In this document: piece after piece, positions 9,603-18,180 of the stretch
How positions within the stretch are numbered: position 1 is the first letter of the stretch
Layout of the letters: each line of letters begins with the position of its first letter
DNA from: Oscillospiraceae bacterium
Lineage (GTDB): Bacteria > Bacillota > Clostridia > Oscillospirales > Ruminococcaceae
Direction of reading: 5' to 3'
Assembly (NCBI GenBank): GCA_021199355.1
Contig: JAJQIF010000014.1
Location: 1-63,472 of the forward strand
Length of the DNA: 63,472 bases
The notes under the pieces: model-generated
The model's input: the letters and a program-made list of their open reading frames with translations, nothing else
What the model was told of the DNA's origin: nothing
Database searches by the model: none
Translations under genes and position numbers: made by a program

Positions 9603-10310
9603 TTATGGTGCCGTTATAGTGGCAACCTCGGAATCTTCGCCGCAGATTTCAACCTTGAAATCATAGCTCACGCCCGACTTAAGACCGACGATGTTTACTC
9701 TATTCCCAACGACAGTGCCGGCAACCTTCCACTCATCCGAAGATGAACGCTTCCAGTAAACAGTATAGTTCTCGTCTGAGATGTCCGCCCAAGAGAGCTT
9801 GACCTTACCGTTGGAGACAGTGGCATCGAGGTTTTGGGGAAGACCGGCGAAGACGTTCCATGCCGGGAAGAAATCACCGTTATCATCGCACCAATCAGGG
9901 ATGAGAGATTCAATCTCACCTAAAGTGTCAACATGGTCTACGACGTAAACCCTTGTGGTCCCCAGTATCTGCGAGGGATAGCTTTCCAAGACATCACCGG
10001 TATAGGTCATGGCAATTATGTCTCCCATAGAGATGTCTTCCATTGTAATTTCGCCGTCGGCGTTGAGAAGCTCTGTGTCTGCCTTTACCGTAGCAGTGCA
10101 AAGACCACGATGATTGATGTCGTTGACATTAAGCTCGCATAGTTGAAGATAGTTGTAGTCTGTACTTGCGTCTATGACAAGAGCATAAACCGTTGTCCCC
10201 TCTTCGGGTGCGATTTCCGAAATGTCGGGAAGTTCCAAGCCGAAAGCCGCCACCGACATCACCGTCACGAGCATAAGTCCTGCCAAAAGCATTGCGAATA
10301 ATTTTTTCAT
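9603..10310 (-). CDS. Secreted protein with a C-terminal fibronectin type III domain
   Basis: 235 residues. The start at ATG 10310 follows AGGAGG, and a signal peptide (MKKLFAMLLAGLML then VMSVAAFG) spans residues 1-27. Residues ~30-140 form an all-beta region with no recognised family. Residues ~150-235 match a fibronectin III fold, with VKLSWADISDENYTVYW and the terminal GLKSGVSYDFKV. It is expected outside the membrane with no visible anchor. Its upstream region closely resembles the one before the small membrane protein gene at 52786, suggesting shared regulation. Confidence 0.75.
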   Translation of the reverse strand: MKKLFAMLLAGLMLVTVMSVAAFGLELPDISEIAPEEGTTVYALVIDASTDYNYLQLCELNVNDINHRGLCTATVKADTELLNADGEITMEDISMGDIIAMTYTGDVLESYPSQILGTTRVYVVDHVDTLGEIESLIPDWCDDNGDFFPAWNVFAGLPQNLDATVSNGKVKLSWADISDENYTVYWKRSSSDEWKVAGTVVGNRVNIVGLKSGVSYDFKVEICGEDSEVATITAP

Positions 10311-10333
10311 TGTGATTCCTCCTTGAAAAAGCA

Positions 10334-10374
10334 TTTTCTACTTATAAAACACATTGAGAATGCGAATTATTGCA
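10334..10374 (-). promoter_or_regulatory. Upstream element shared with the operon at 52.8 kb
   Basis: Read on the minus strand from TGCAAT (10374-10369) down to TAGAAAA, about 30 of 41 positions match the region 52849-52809 without gaps. Both lie 63-64 nt before their start codons. A common alternative-sigma (ECF-like) or activator-dependent promoter is inferred. Confidence 0.5.
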
Positions 10375-10513
10375 CTCCTCCAAAAAAATTTTCGAGAAAT
10401 TTTAAGCGTGGCATGAAAACGAAACAAGCTGAATATGATATAGCAAACGTACGAGTTACGCACTTTTCAATTTGCGGGTTCGTGGGAAAACGGTGCCCGC
10501 TCAGGAGGAGATT

Positions 10514-12046
10514 ATGGATTACAAAGTTACAAAAGAAAACTTCACCGTACCGAGTCGCTTAGGCGGCGGGGTCAGTCAGCAGTCGGTGGAGCTTGACTAC
10601 ATACTGCCCGACTATTATCCCGAGATTTTCAAGGTCCTGAACCTTAGAATCCTGCCGAGCATTTCCGCAAGGACTCTGAACGGCACAAGGCTTGAATATG
10701 AGCTGTCGGCGAAGATAAGGCTCACCTATGTTTCCGAGTCGGGAGAGATGTGTGCGGCGGAGCAGGTGCTCACCTATAACCGCTCGGCGGAGCTTTCGGG
10801 GGCGGCAAAGTCGCCAAAGATAAGCATCATGCCCTATACCGAGAGCGCAAGCTGTCGGGTCTCGGGCAAGAGAAGAGCGGACATAAGAGGAATTATTTCC
10901 GTTTCCGTCACGGCGACCGCAGACGAGGCGAGGCAAGCTGTTTCGGAGGCTTCGGGCGACGGGTTACAGCTCAGAAAATCGCTCGTCACATATCCTTCAA
11001 AGAGAATCGCCGTCACGAAGAGAATCACGGTTGTGGACGAAGTGGACCTTGGGCAGTCAAAACCGGCGGTAAAAACGGTAATACGAGCCGATGCCGCAGT
11101 CATCACCGCAGACAAGAAGATTCTCTCGGGGAAGCTTCTGACGAAGGGCGAAGCGGAGGTCTCGCTTCTGTATGTCCCGGAAGACAGTTCAAACAAAGCC
11201 GAAAGCATTCGCTTCGCTGTCCCCTTCTCGCAGATTTCGGATGTCGAAGGGCTGGACGAAAGATATGACGTGATGATTTCGGCGAACGTTTCCGACTGCG
11301 AAATTAAGCCGTCGGGAAAGAGCGGCAACAACACCGTCAGCTGTGAGCTCAATATCGAGATAAGCTGTCTTGCGATGAGGTTCGAAAGCGTGCTGATTGC
11401 AACGGATGCCTATTCGACCGTCTATGAATCGAGCCTTGAGATGAGCGAGGAGGATATCGAATGCGTACCGCAGGAGATTTCGGAGAGCTGCAAGACGAAG
11501 GCATCGCTCACCTACTACGATGGTGAAATCGTTTCCGTAATGTGCGCCGGTGCGGAGGTCGGGAAGCTTGATGCGGTGACAGATACGGATGGGAGCGTTT
11601 CGGTTCGAGGTCGGATTACCTACTTCGCCTATGCCGAGAACGAATCCGGAAAGCCGATTTATCTTGAAGGGACGGACGAATTCGAGAAGAAGCTTCCGGA
11701 AGAGGCTTCGAGCTGTTCGATTGATGCTCATGCAACGGTCGCTCAGACAGCTTTTAAACTGACCTCTTCGAATGCGATGGAGATTACAGCCGACATAAGG
11801 CTCAAGGGCTATCTCTTCGGGTGCAAGACGCACAGGTTCATAAGCGGCATAACCGTCGACGAGGCGAGCCCGCTCGAAAAAGACTCAGACATTGCGATGA
11901 AGCTCTACTATGCCGAGAAGGGTGAGGAGCCATGGGACATCGCGAAGAGGACGCACACAACCTTGTCGGCTATCACCGAAGAAAACGACCTCGGCGAGGA
12001 GATTCTGACGGAGCCGAAGATGATACTCATACCGATTGTAGATTAG
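10514..12046 (+). CDS. sipL: SipL-like spore coat protein: SPOCS (DUF3794) repeats plus LysM
   Basis: 510 residues: repeated all-beta SPOCS/DUF3794 domains across residues ~10-440, ending in a LysM domain (~455-505; GEEPWDIAKRTHTTL and ILIPIVD). In Clostridioides difficile, SipL has this architecture and its LysM domain binds SpoIVA to tether the coat to the forespore. The gene directly upstream of spoIVA, 6 nt apart, supports the same partnership here. Start ATG 10514 follows AGGAGGAG. Expression in the mother cell during sporulation is expected by analogy; no confident sigma-E promoter could be picked. Confidence 0.88.
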   Translation: MDYKVTKENFTVPSRLGGGVSQQSVELDYILPDYYPEIFKVLNLRILPSISARTLNGTRLEYELSAKIRLTYVSESGEMCAAEQVLTYNRSAELSGAAKSPKISIMPYTESASCRVSGKRRADIRGIISVSVTATADEARQAVSEASGDGLQLRKSLVTYPSKRIAVTKRITVVDEVDLGQSKPAVKTVIRADAAVITADKKILSGKLLTKGEAEVSLLYVPEDSSNKAESIRFAVPFSQISDVEGLDERYDVMISANVSDCEIKPSGKSGNNTVSCELNIEISCLAMRFESVLIATDAYSTVYESSLEMSEEDIECVPQEISESCKTKASLTYYDGEIVSVMCAGAEVGKLDAVTDTDGSVSVRGRITYFAYAENESGKPIYLEGTDEFEKKLPEEASSCSIDAHATVAQTAFKLTSSNAMEITADIRLKGYLFGCKTHRFISGITVDEASPLEKDSDIAMKLYYAEKGEEPWDIAKRTHTTLSAITEENDLGEEILTEPKMILIPIVD

Positions 12047-12052
12047 GAGAAT

Positions 12053-13534
12053 ATGATGACTACCGATAAACTTTACCAAAGTATTTCAGAAAGAACCGGC
12101 GGCGACATCTACATCGGTGTCGTCGGACCGGTGAGAAGCGGAAAATCGACATTCATACGACGGTTCATGGAAAGCCTCGTTATCCCGAACATCAAAGAGG
12201 GCTACCTCAAGGACCGCACTGTCGACGAGCTCCCGCAGGCATCTGCCGGAAAAATGATCATGACCACCGAACCGAAATTCATCCCCGAGGAGGCCGTGCA
12301 GGTTACGCTCGGCGACGTGGCGAGCGTGAGCCTAAGGATGATTGACTGCGTCGGGTATGTGATTCCGAGCGCCGTCGGGTATATCGAGAACGACTCTCCG
12401 AGGATGGTGCGAACACCGTGGTTTGAGTCGGAGATTCCCTTTAACATGGCGGCGGAAATCGGGACGCAGAAGGTCATCACCGAGCATTCGACAGTCGGGA
12501 TTGTGATAACCTCCGACGGCAGTGTATCTGATCTTCCGAGGGACGAATACGAGGAGTGCGAAGAGAGGGTTATAAGCGAGCTATGTGACCTCGGGAAGCC
12601 GTTTGTCGTGCTGATGAACACCCAGAACGAACAAAGTGCTGAGGCGATTTCGTTATGCTCAGAGATGAGCGAAAAGTACGGCGTGCCGGTAATGCCGATT
12701 AACGTCCTGACGATGACTAAGGAAGACATAGAAAGCATTCTCACCGAGCTTCTGTATGCCTTCCCTGTCAAGGAGATAAACGTAGTGATGCCGAAGTGGG
12801 TCAGTTCCCTCAAGAAGGGGCACTGGCTCAAGGCGGAGCTTTACGACTCGATAAGAAAAGCCGCCCCGGAGCTCAGGTATATCAGGGATATAAAGAAGCT
12901 TTCGGAGACGGTCGGGTGCTGTGAGGATGTGTTGGGCTCCGAGATTACGAAAGTCGACCTTGGGAACGGCACCGCACGGCTCGGGGTGACGCTCGACAAC
13001 AGGCTGTTTTATCAGATTCTGAGTGAGGAAACCGGGCTTGAACTAAATTCAGAAGACGAACTGATGCCGAAGATATTGGAGCTTGTGAATTTCAGGCAAA
13101 GACTCGAGAAGTTCTCGGAGGCGCTCGAGCAGGTCGAGCAGACGGGCTATGGAATCGTGATGCCGACCGAAAGCGAGCTCACGGCATTCGAGCCGGAGAT
13201 TATCAGGCAGGGCGGCAAGTACGGCGTCCGGTTCACGGCGAGTGCGCCATCGATTCACCTCATCAAGGCGGATATCGCTGCGGAGGTGGCGCCGATTGTC
13301 GGGACCGAGAAGCAGTCGGAGGAGCTGATACAGTATCTCATGACCGACTACGAGACCGACCCTCTTAAGATATGGGAAACGAACATCTTCGGGAAATCCG
13401 TGAGCGAACTTGTCGAGGAAGGACTCGAGCAGAAGCTGGCAAGGCTCCCCGACGACGCGAGGGAGAAGCTGAGAGAGGCAGTCGAGCGGATAGTCAACGA
13501 GGGCTGTTCGGGACTGATTTGCTTGCTTGTATAG
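12053..13534 (+). CDS. spoIVA: Stage IV sporulation protein A (coat morphogenetic ATPase)
   Basis: 493 residues, the usual SpoIVA length. SpoIVA binds and hydrolyses ATP, polymerises on the forespore surface and forms the coat basement layer. The Walker A GPVRSGKS is at residues 25-32, followed by the conserved TTEPKFIPEEAV and DCVGY segments and the LMNTQN motif. Two adjacent ATGs exist (12053 and 12056); AGGAGA at 12045-12050 is only 2 nt from the first, so 12056 may be the true start. It follows sipL by 6 nt and ends at a strong hairpin, so the two form a dedicated coat operon. Confidence 0.95.
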   Translation: MMTTDKLYQSISERTGGDIYIGVVGPVRSGKSTFIRRFMESLVIPNIKEGYLKDRTVDELPQASAGKMIMTTEPKFIPEEAVQVTLGDVASVSLRMIDCVGYVIPSAVGYIENDSPRMVRTPWFESEIPFNMAAEIGTQKVITEHSTVGIVITSDGSVSDLPRDEYEECEERVISELCDLGKPFVVLMNTQNEQSAEAISLCSEMSEKYGVPVMPINVLTMTKEDIESILTELLYAFPVKEINVVMPKWVSSLKKGHWLKAELYDSIRKAAPELRYIRDIKKLSETVGCCEDVLGSEITKVDLGNGTARLGVTLDNRLFYQILSEETGLELNSEDELMPKILELVNFRQRLEKFSEALEQVEQTGYGIVMPTESELTAFEPEIIRQGGKYGVRFTASAPSIHLIKADIAAEVAPIVGTEKQSEELIQYLMTDYETDPLKIWETNIFGKSVSELVEEGLEQKLARLPDDAREKLREAVERIVNEGCSGLICLLV

Positions 13535-13542
13535 TTACAAAA

Positions 13543-13577
13543 ATACCCATCGAATCACGTCGATGGGTATTAATTTT
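13543..13577 (+). terminator. Bidirectional terminator after spoIVA
   Basis: ATACCCATCGA (13543-13553) pairs perfectly with TCGATGGGTAT (13560-13570), flanked by A-rich and T-rich tracts, between convergent genes. Confidence 0.85.
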
Positions 13578-14811
13578 ATTCTTCTATCATTGCTGTGTCG
13601 TAGCCCATAAGCTCGATTGCCGATATGAGGTCGTCGGTTATTTCACAGCCGGTTATCTTCGGGATTATTGTTACTCCCGTGCCGTCGAGAGATTCTTCAA
13701 CGAGATTGAAGACGGTTCTGAACAGATAGGCGGTGTTGAGCCCTTCAAACGAGACTTCCGTGCCGTCGGCTTTTGATATTCTGGTGCCGATGCTACCGGG
13801 GTTGAAGTTGACGTAAATGACACTTGTGCAAAGAGAATCTGTGTCGGTCAGGATTTCGGCGTCGCCGGAGATGATGTCCTCGGCGTCAACCTCGATATAG
13901 AACTCCTTGGCAGAGCCGAAGCTGTTATAGACCGTCTCGGCAAACGAGACGAGGGTCTGGTATCTCGTCGAGGACGCCACATCGGTGCCGGAGAAGTAGT
14001 TACGGATATCGGAATTTCTGAACGGCGGGAACTCGATTTCGCCTGCTATCAGTCCAACGAAGCCGGCATCGGAGATTTCGGAAACGAGGCTTTCGATATA
14101 CTCCGTAGCCGTCGAGCTGTATGGCGAAATCCACGGTTTGCCGCCGTTGGCGGTGTTGTCGTCGTACCAACGGGTGTCGGTGCCGGTTATCATGTAGGCA
14201 AGGGTCTTGTCATAGGTCGAAGCGATGTTGTCCGAAAGAGTCGAGATCCTGGCATATGCCGTGAGCCCCGAATCTGTGATAGTCGAGACCAATGCGGATA
14301 AATCAGATATTCCGCCGGTTACTACTGCGCCTGCTTCAATAGCGGTGGTGTTGGCGGACGAATAAGTTACCGCTCCGCCCTCGGCGATGAGCTCGACGCA
14401 GACGCCGCTATAGCCGTTCTGTGCGGCATATTCCACAGCCGAATAAACATAGCTCTCATAGTCGGCGATATCGCTTGAGTAAGAGATATAGTAGATGTTA
14501 TTTGTAACGGCGACGGTCGGCTCCGGCTCCTCGGTCGTGGCTTCAGTAGTCGCAGAAGTTGCGGCGGTTGTGGTGTTTTCCGTCGTTTCAGACGTGTCGT
14601 TCGAGGATTCCGTGCCGGAATTCACGGGCGTGTCACGCTCCCCCGACAGGAACTCGACAATCGGCTTGCCGACGCTGTAGCCGACGAAGACAAGCGCCGC
14701 AAGAAGTATAATCATGAATATAATACCCAGAACCGAATTGCCCTTTTTGCGCTTTTGCTTGAACATCGGTTTGGAAGAGTGTTTTACCTTGTATTTCCTG
14801 GAGTTTGCCAT
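13576..14811 (-). CDS. Membrane-anchored putative glycoside hydrolase (DUF4015-like)
   Basis: 411 residues. A basic N-terminus, one transmembrane helix (~30-50) and a Thr/Glu/Ser-rich linker (~55-95) put the rest outside the cell. Residues ~100-411 resemble the DUF4015/putative glycosyl hydrolase fold: the opening YYISYSSDI strand, then GVCVELIAEGGAVTY where the family has a conserved VIDVK-type strand. The usual acidic pair is not obvious, so catalytic activity is uncertain. It is the last gene of the rpe-rnfDEA operon, 9 nt after rnfA. Confidence 0.65.
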   Translation of the reverse strand: MANSRKYKVKHSSKPMFKQKRKKGNSVLGIIFMIILLAALVFVGYSVGKPIVEFLSGERDTPVNSGTESSNDTSETTENTTTAATSATTEATTEEPEPTVAVTNNIYYISYSSDIADYESYVYSAVEYAAQNGYSGVCVELIAEGGAVTYSSANTTAIEAGAVVTGGISDLSALVSTITDSGLTAYARISTLSDNIASTYDKTLAYMITGTDTRWYDDNTANGGKPWISPYSSTATEYIESLVSEISDAGFVGLIAGEIEFPPFRNSDIRNYFSGTDVASSTRYQTLVSFAETVYNSFGSAKEFYIEVDAEDIISGDAEILTDTDSLCTSVIYVNFNPGSIGTRISKADGTEVSFEGLNTAYLFRTVFNLVEESLDGTGVTIIPKITGCEITDDLISAIELMGYDTAMIEE

Positions 14812-14820
14812 AGAACTCTC

Positions 14821-15399
14821 CTACCTTCCCAGTGCATAGACCACCATGGAGACAATGCCTATATACAGTACATGTATCGGAAAGCCCGAAAATGAGGCGG
14901 GAACCTCATCGGAGTTGAGCTTTTCGTAATTTACGGAAAGAATATATGCGGCGAGTGCGAAGCCGATTCCAACTTCGAGTCCGAAAAGGACTCTCTCCCC
15001 CAGACCGCCGCCGATGAGGGTGTCGTTGAAGAGCACGCTTAAAACAGTGCAGTTGAATGCCGACAGATGGATATATCTTTTGACTTTATTGAACGCCTTT
15101 TTTGAGACGAACCAGATAACAAGGAGCGTGGCGATATAAACCAGCCCAAGTGATATTATATACAGTGTCGGCAAAAATCTTGCCGAAATATCGCTCTTAA
15201 GCATCAAGCCTTCGAAGACGTAAGCTATCATGCTCGATAAAACCGAGAATTCGGTTATGAAGAGACCGCAGAAGAAAATCTGACCGTCGCGCTTGGAAAG
15301 GCTGATTAATGTGCTCGTTCCGAACGCTGTTGTGAATATTACGTTTTCGACGATTATGGCGAGCAATGCCGCTCCGATTGTCTCGAAGAAGACAGCCAT
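14821..15399 (-). CDS. rnfA: RnfA-like membrane protein with changed iron-ligand site
   Basis: 192 residues, six predicted helices, with family matches across the full length: GTSTLISLSK in place of the LGLCPFMGVSK type, the NCTVL motif, and DEVPASFSGF near the C-terminus like DVPAPFRG. In Rnf/Nqr the first-helix cysteine and the NC cysteine help bind a membrane-embedded iron centre. Here the first is replaced (FGTSTL) while the second (FNCTVL) remains. It sits in an operon with rnfD- and rnfE-like genes but no rnfB, rnfC or rnfG. Confidence 0.75.
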   Translation of the reverse strand: MAVFFETIGAALLAIIVENVIFTTAFGTSTLISLSKRDGQIFFCGLFITEFSVLSSMIAYVFEGLMLKSDISARFLPTLYIISLGLVYIATLLVIWFVSKKAFNKVKRYIHLSAFNCTVLSVLFNDTLIGGGLGERVLFGLEVGIGFALAAYILSVNYEKLNSDEVPASFSGFPIHVLYIGIVSMVVYALGR

Positions 15400-15430
15400 T
15401 CATATACACCCTTTCCTTTGATTTCCGAAA

Positions 15431-16111
15431 TCAGCTATCCTTGTTTTTGGCGGAAAGCCTGAGAATCCACCTGTATGCGGCAGAGGTGAGCGCAAGAAGG
15501 ATAAATCCGCCATAGACCGTCCCGGCAGATGGAATACTGAGCGGCAGGAACTGCACTCCGAAAAGACCGCCGTTTGTCAAGAGCTCACGCATGAAGCCGA
15601 GGAACAGGAGCGCCAGATCATAGCCGATGATATAGAAGCCGCAGAGCTCCGCCATGAAGCCACGTCTGAGGCGGTAGAACTTCGATTCGGTCTTCATCGT
15701 GATGAACGAGTTTGTGATTAAGAGCGGCGCATATACTCCGAGTGCCGAGAACTGCGCCGGCATGATGTTCTCCATAAGTATCGCGACGGGAACATATACG
15801 AGCGACGCCACAAAAGTATAAACTATTATTCTGACGGTATAGACGAGCTTTCTCGGGACGAAGGAGCAGATTAAAACCGTTATGAACGTCACAAGACTGA
15901 ACACGATGCAGAGCGCCAGTGCGTTCTGGAAGCTTGTTGCGACAACTACCGCCGGAGCGATTATCGAGCCGGTTGAAAGGAGGGCATTCGACGTTAAGAC
16001 CGCTTCCTTGCCTGCGGTGCTCGCCTGAGAAGGAACAAGACCGTGGAGGTCGCTTATGTCGGAGACGGAAGCATCTTTGCGTTCCGAAGACCTGAAGCCG
16101 TTAATCTTCAT
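15431..16111 (-). CDS. rnfE: RnfE-like membrane protein lacking both iron-ligand cysteines
   Basis: 226 residues from ATG 16111, which follows AAAGGACGG and overlaps the rnfD stop by a few bases. The family backbone is clear: IIAPAVVVATSFQNAL aligns with the LCPLLAVTS...NAL segment, and APLLITNSFI with IPLIVTNCIV. Both cysteine positions are substituted (C to A and C to S). FMRELLTNGGLFG matches the conserved LREIIGNGTLF loop. The fold seems retained while redox chemistry is likely lost. The N-terminal ~30 residues are polar and cytosolic-looking. Confidence 0.75.
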   Translation of the reverse strand: MKINGFRSSERKDASVSDISDLHGLVPSQASTAGKEAVLTSNALLSTGSIIAPAVVVATSFQNALALCIVFSLVTFITVLICSFVPRKLVYTVRIIVYTFVASLVYVPVAILMENIMPAQFSALGVYAPLLITNSFITMKTESKFYRLRRGFMAELCGFYIIGYDLALLFLGFMRELLTNGGLFGVQFLPLSIPSAGTVYGGFILLALTSAAYRWILRLSAKNKDS

Positions 16112-17189
16112 CCGAGTCACCGTCCTTTCCGGTATTCTCTTCTATTTCAGTAGAAGATTCTTCGTTATCGGGAAGATTCTCGTATTTCTTGAATCTGCGA
16201 TAGATATAGTAGTCTTCGATTTTCGTGACGGCATAATTGCGGAACTTATCGAGGCTGTCGGTAACAAAGATTGCGAACTGGTCGAACTCGGACGGGAAGA
16301 TGGAAACTACCATCAGAGCCAGGACAGAGCTGTCCTCGTAGCCGGAGAACTTTCTGAGGAGAAATGCCGTAAGTCCGTAGGCAAAGCCATAGAGCACCTG
16401 CCCGAAGCCGTTCGACGGAGCGAAGCACGGGTCGCAGACCATGAACGTAAGAACGTACATATATGAGCCGGTGACAATAGAATAGAGCGCCGCCTGCCAT
16501 CCGGTTGCGGAAATCGGGAACAGGATGAATAGGAGCACTTCGGTTGCAATTCCCGAGAAGAGCACCGGTGCGGGGATATCACGGAAGCAATAAAGCGCAA
16601 TCGTGACGATGAGAATCAGTATTACACAGCTCGTGCCCATCGGTCCTGCGAGCTTGCCCCAGAGGATATCGAGCCAGCTTGATGAGCTGAGAGAAACGTC
16701 GACATAGTGGGTGAATGAACGATCCAATGCATCCGTCAGGCTCTCGGAAAGTGAGAGGTTGCCGAAGACAGCCGGTGTCGGGTATCTTAATACGCTTGAA
16801 GGCCAGCAGAGCGCCGATAGGAGATATGCCGTTGCGACGGGGTGGAAAATCCGGTTATGATGCCCGCCGAAAGCATACTTCATGACGGATGACATGAAGG
16901 CGCTTGCGAAAATCATGACGCCATAGGGAACGGATGCGGGCATAAGAAGTGCAAGCATGATTCCGTTTGCATAGGGCGACGGGTCGCGCCAGTCGTATTT
17001 TCTTCTCATAAGAGAATTGCATACATATTCGGTCAGGAGGCTTGTGGCGACGGAAATGGCAACAACAATCAAAGCCCTCAGCCCGTAATAGTAATATGGC
17101 AGGACGCAAAGTGTCAATAAGAAGCAACAGAGTCTTAGGTATCTGTGCCTTTCTGTTTTTCCGATTGATGTTACGACTGTGTCTGAAAT
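16101..17189 (-). CDS. rnfD: RnfD-like membrane protein, probable non-ATG start
   Basis: Up to 362 residues, polytopic. GLRALIVVAISVATSLLTEY and DWRDPSPYANGIMLALLMP match the RnfD/NqrB N-terminal half, and FMVCDPCFAPSN the C-terminal half. The flavin-attachment SGAT motif is not seen; VSLSSSSWL occupies that place. No ATG or GTG fits the N-terminus: TTG 17117 would lose the first helix region, whereas ATT at 17189 lies 9 nt after AAGGACGG, the same ribosome binding site used by rnfE. The C-terminal ~50 residues are an acidic tail. The ORF begins 21 nt after the rpe stop. Confidence 0.65.
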   Translation of the reverse strand: MSDTVVTSIGKTERHRYLRLCCFLLTLCVLPYYYYGLRALIVVAISVATSLLTEYVCNSLMRRKYDWRDPSPYANGIMLALLMPASVPYGVMIFASAFMSSVMKYAFGGHHNRIFHPVATAYLLSALCWPSSVLRYPTPAVFGNLSLSESLTDALDRSFTHYVDVSLSSSSWLDILWGKLAGPMGTSCVILILIVTIALYCFRDIPAPVLFSGIATEVLLFILFPISATGWQAALYSIVTGSYMYVLTFMVCDPCFAPSNGFGQVLYGFAYGLTAFLLRKFSGYEDSSVLALMVVSIFPSEFDQFAIFVTDSLDKFRNYAVTKIEDYYIYRRFKKYENLPDNEESSTEIEENTGKDGDSDED

Positions 17190-17210
17190 GGTGGTTTACC
17201 GTCCTTGTGT

Positions 17211-17846
17211 TTAGTCTTTCAGAAGCTTGCAGTTTGAAGCCATGTCGGCGGCTCGGAACAGGTATGAGCCGGAAACCAGGACATTCGCTCCCGCTTCTCT
17301 TACGAGGTGAGCTGTTTTGTCGGAGATGCCGCCATCAACCTCAATATCCAAGTCAGAAGAATATTCCCGAAGAGCCTTTATCTTCTCAAGGGTTTCATAG
17401 ATGAAGCCCTGACCGCCGAACCCGGGCTCGACCGTCATTATAAGTGCCATGTCCATTATTCCGACAAGAGGATATAAAAGGCTAACATCGGTTTTCGGCT
17501 TGACGGAAACGCCCGCCTTGAGTCCGAGAGAATGGATTTTATCTATAATCCCGACAGGATTCGCCGTGGCTTCGAGGTGGAATGTGATTCCGTCGGCTCC
17601 CGCCTTGGCGAACGGCTCAATATAGGCGTTCGGGTCGCTTATCATGAGATGAACGTCGAACGGGAGCCCAGAATACTTCCTGATTGATTTAAGAACCGGC
17701 ACGCCGTAGCTGATATTTGGGACGAAGTGACCGTCCATAACGTCGAAATGTATCATATCGCATCCGGATTCTTCGGCTCTTGTGAGCTCGTCCGAAAGGT
17801 GACCGAAATCCGCCGAAAGAATTGATGCTGAAACTAAAGTCTTCAT
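17211..17846 (-). CDS. rpe: Ribulose-phosphate 3-epimerase
   Basis: 211-residue TIM-barrel enzyme of the pentose phosphate pathway interconverting ribulose 5-phosphate and xylulose 5-phosphate. The motifs HFDVMDGHFVPN and VEPGFGGQGF hold metal-binding and phosphate-binding residues. ATG 17846 follows GGGAGGAAAG; the upstream in-frame extension has no family similarity. It is the first gene of the operon leading into the Rnf-like trio. Confidence 0.93.
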   Translation of the reverse strand: MKTLVSASILSADFGHLSDELTRAEESGCDMIHFDVMDGHFVPNISYGVPVLKSIRKYSGLPFDVHLMISDPNAYIEPFAKAGADGITFHLEATANPVGIIDKIHSLGLKAGVSVKPKTDVSLLYPLVGIMDMALIMTVEPGFGGQGFIYETLEKIKALREYSSDLDIEVDGGISDKTAHLVREAGANVLVSGSYLFRAADMASNCKLLKD

Positions 17847-17883
17847 TTCTTTCCTCCCTGATAGTGCCTGACTATCCACCATC

Positions 17884-17913
17884 ATTATACAGCAAGTACA
17901 CGTCGGTTGTCAA
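17884..17913 (-). promoter_or_regulatory. Promoter of the rpe operon
   Basis: TTGACA (17913-17908), 18 bp, TATAAT (17889-17884) on the minus strand. Confidence 0.65.
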
Positions 17914-18011
17914 ACAATCTTTGGTTACAAAACGGTTACTAAAAAGCAAAATATTGCCGACTATTCAGCGCCGATATCGGTCAAATTGACAAAGACAGAG
18001 CTTCAAATCCG

Positions 18012-18034
18012 AAAAGCCGCCATTTCCGGCGGCT
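18012..18034 (-). terminator. Minus-strand terminator hairpin of a short upstream transcript
   Basis: AGCCGCC (18034-18028 side) and GGCGGCT form a 7-bp stem with a 6-nt loop, followed on the minus strand by TTTT. No gene of normal size lies between this and the next minus-strand terminator at 18156, so 18035-18150 may hold a short transcript or leader. Nothing further is recognised there. Confidence 0.55.
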
Positions 18035-18155
18035 GTTATATAATCGGCAGGGATTCATGGCTCTTCTCTCCCCTTCTGAAACTGATTTTGTGAGCCTCCT
18101 GCCGTTAGTTTATATTATTCTGGAGTCGTCCGAACGGTTACAAAAACCGGAAACC

Positions 18156-18180
18156 AAAAAGGGAGCGGATAACCGCTCCC
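18156..18180 (-). terminator. Terminator of the 18.2-18.85 kb transcript
   Basis: GGGAGCGG and CCGCTCCC pair perfectly (18161-18180), followed on the minus strand by TTTTT. Confidence 0.85.
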
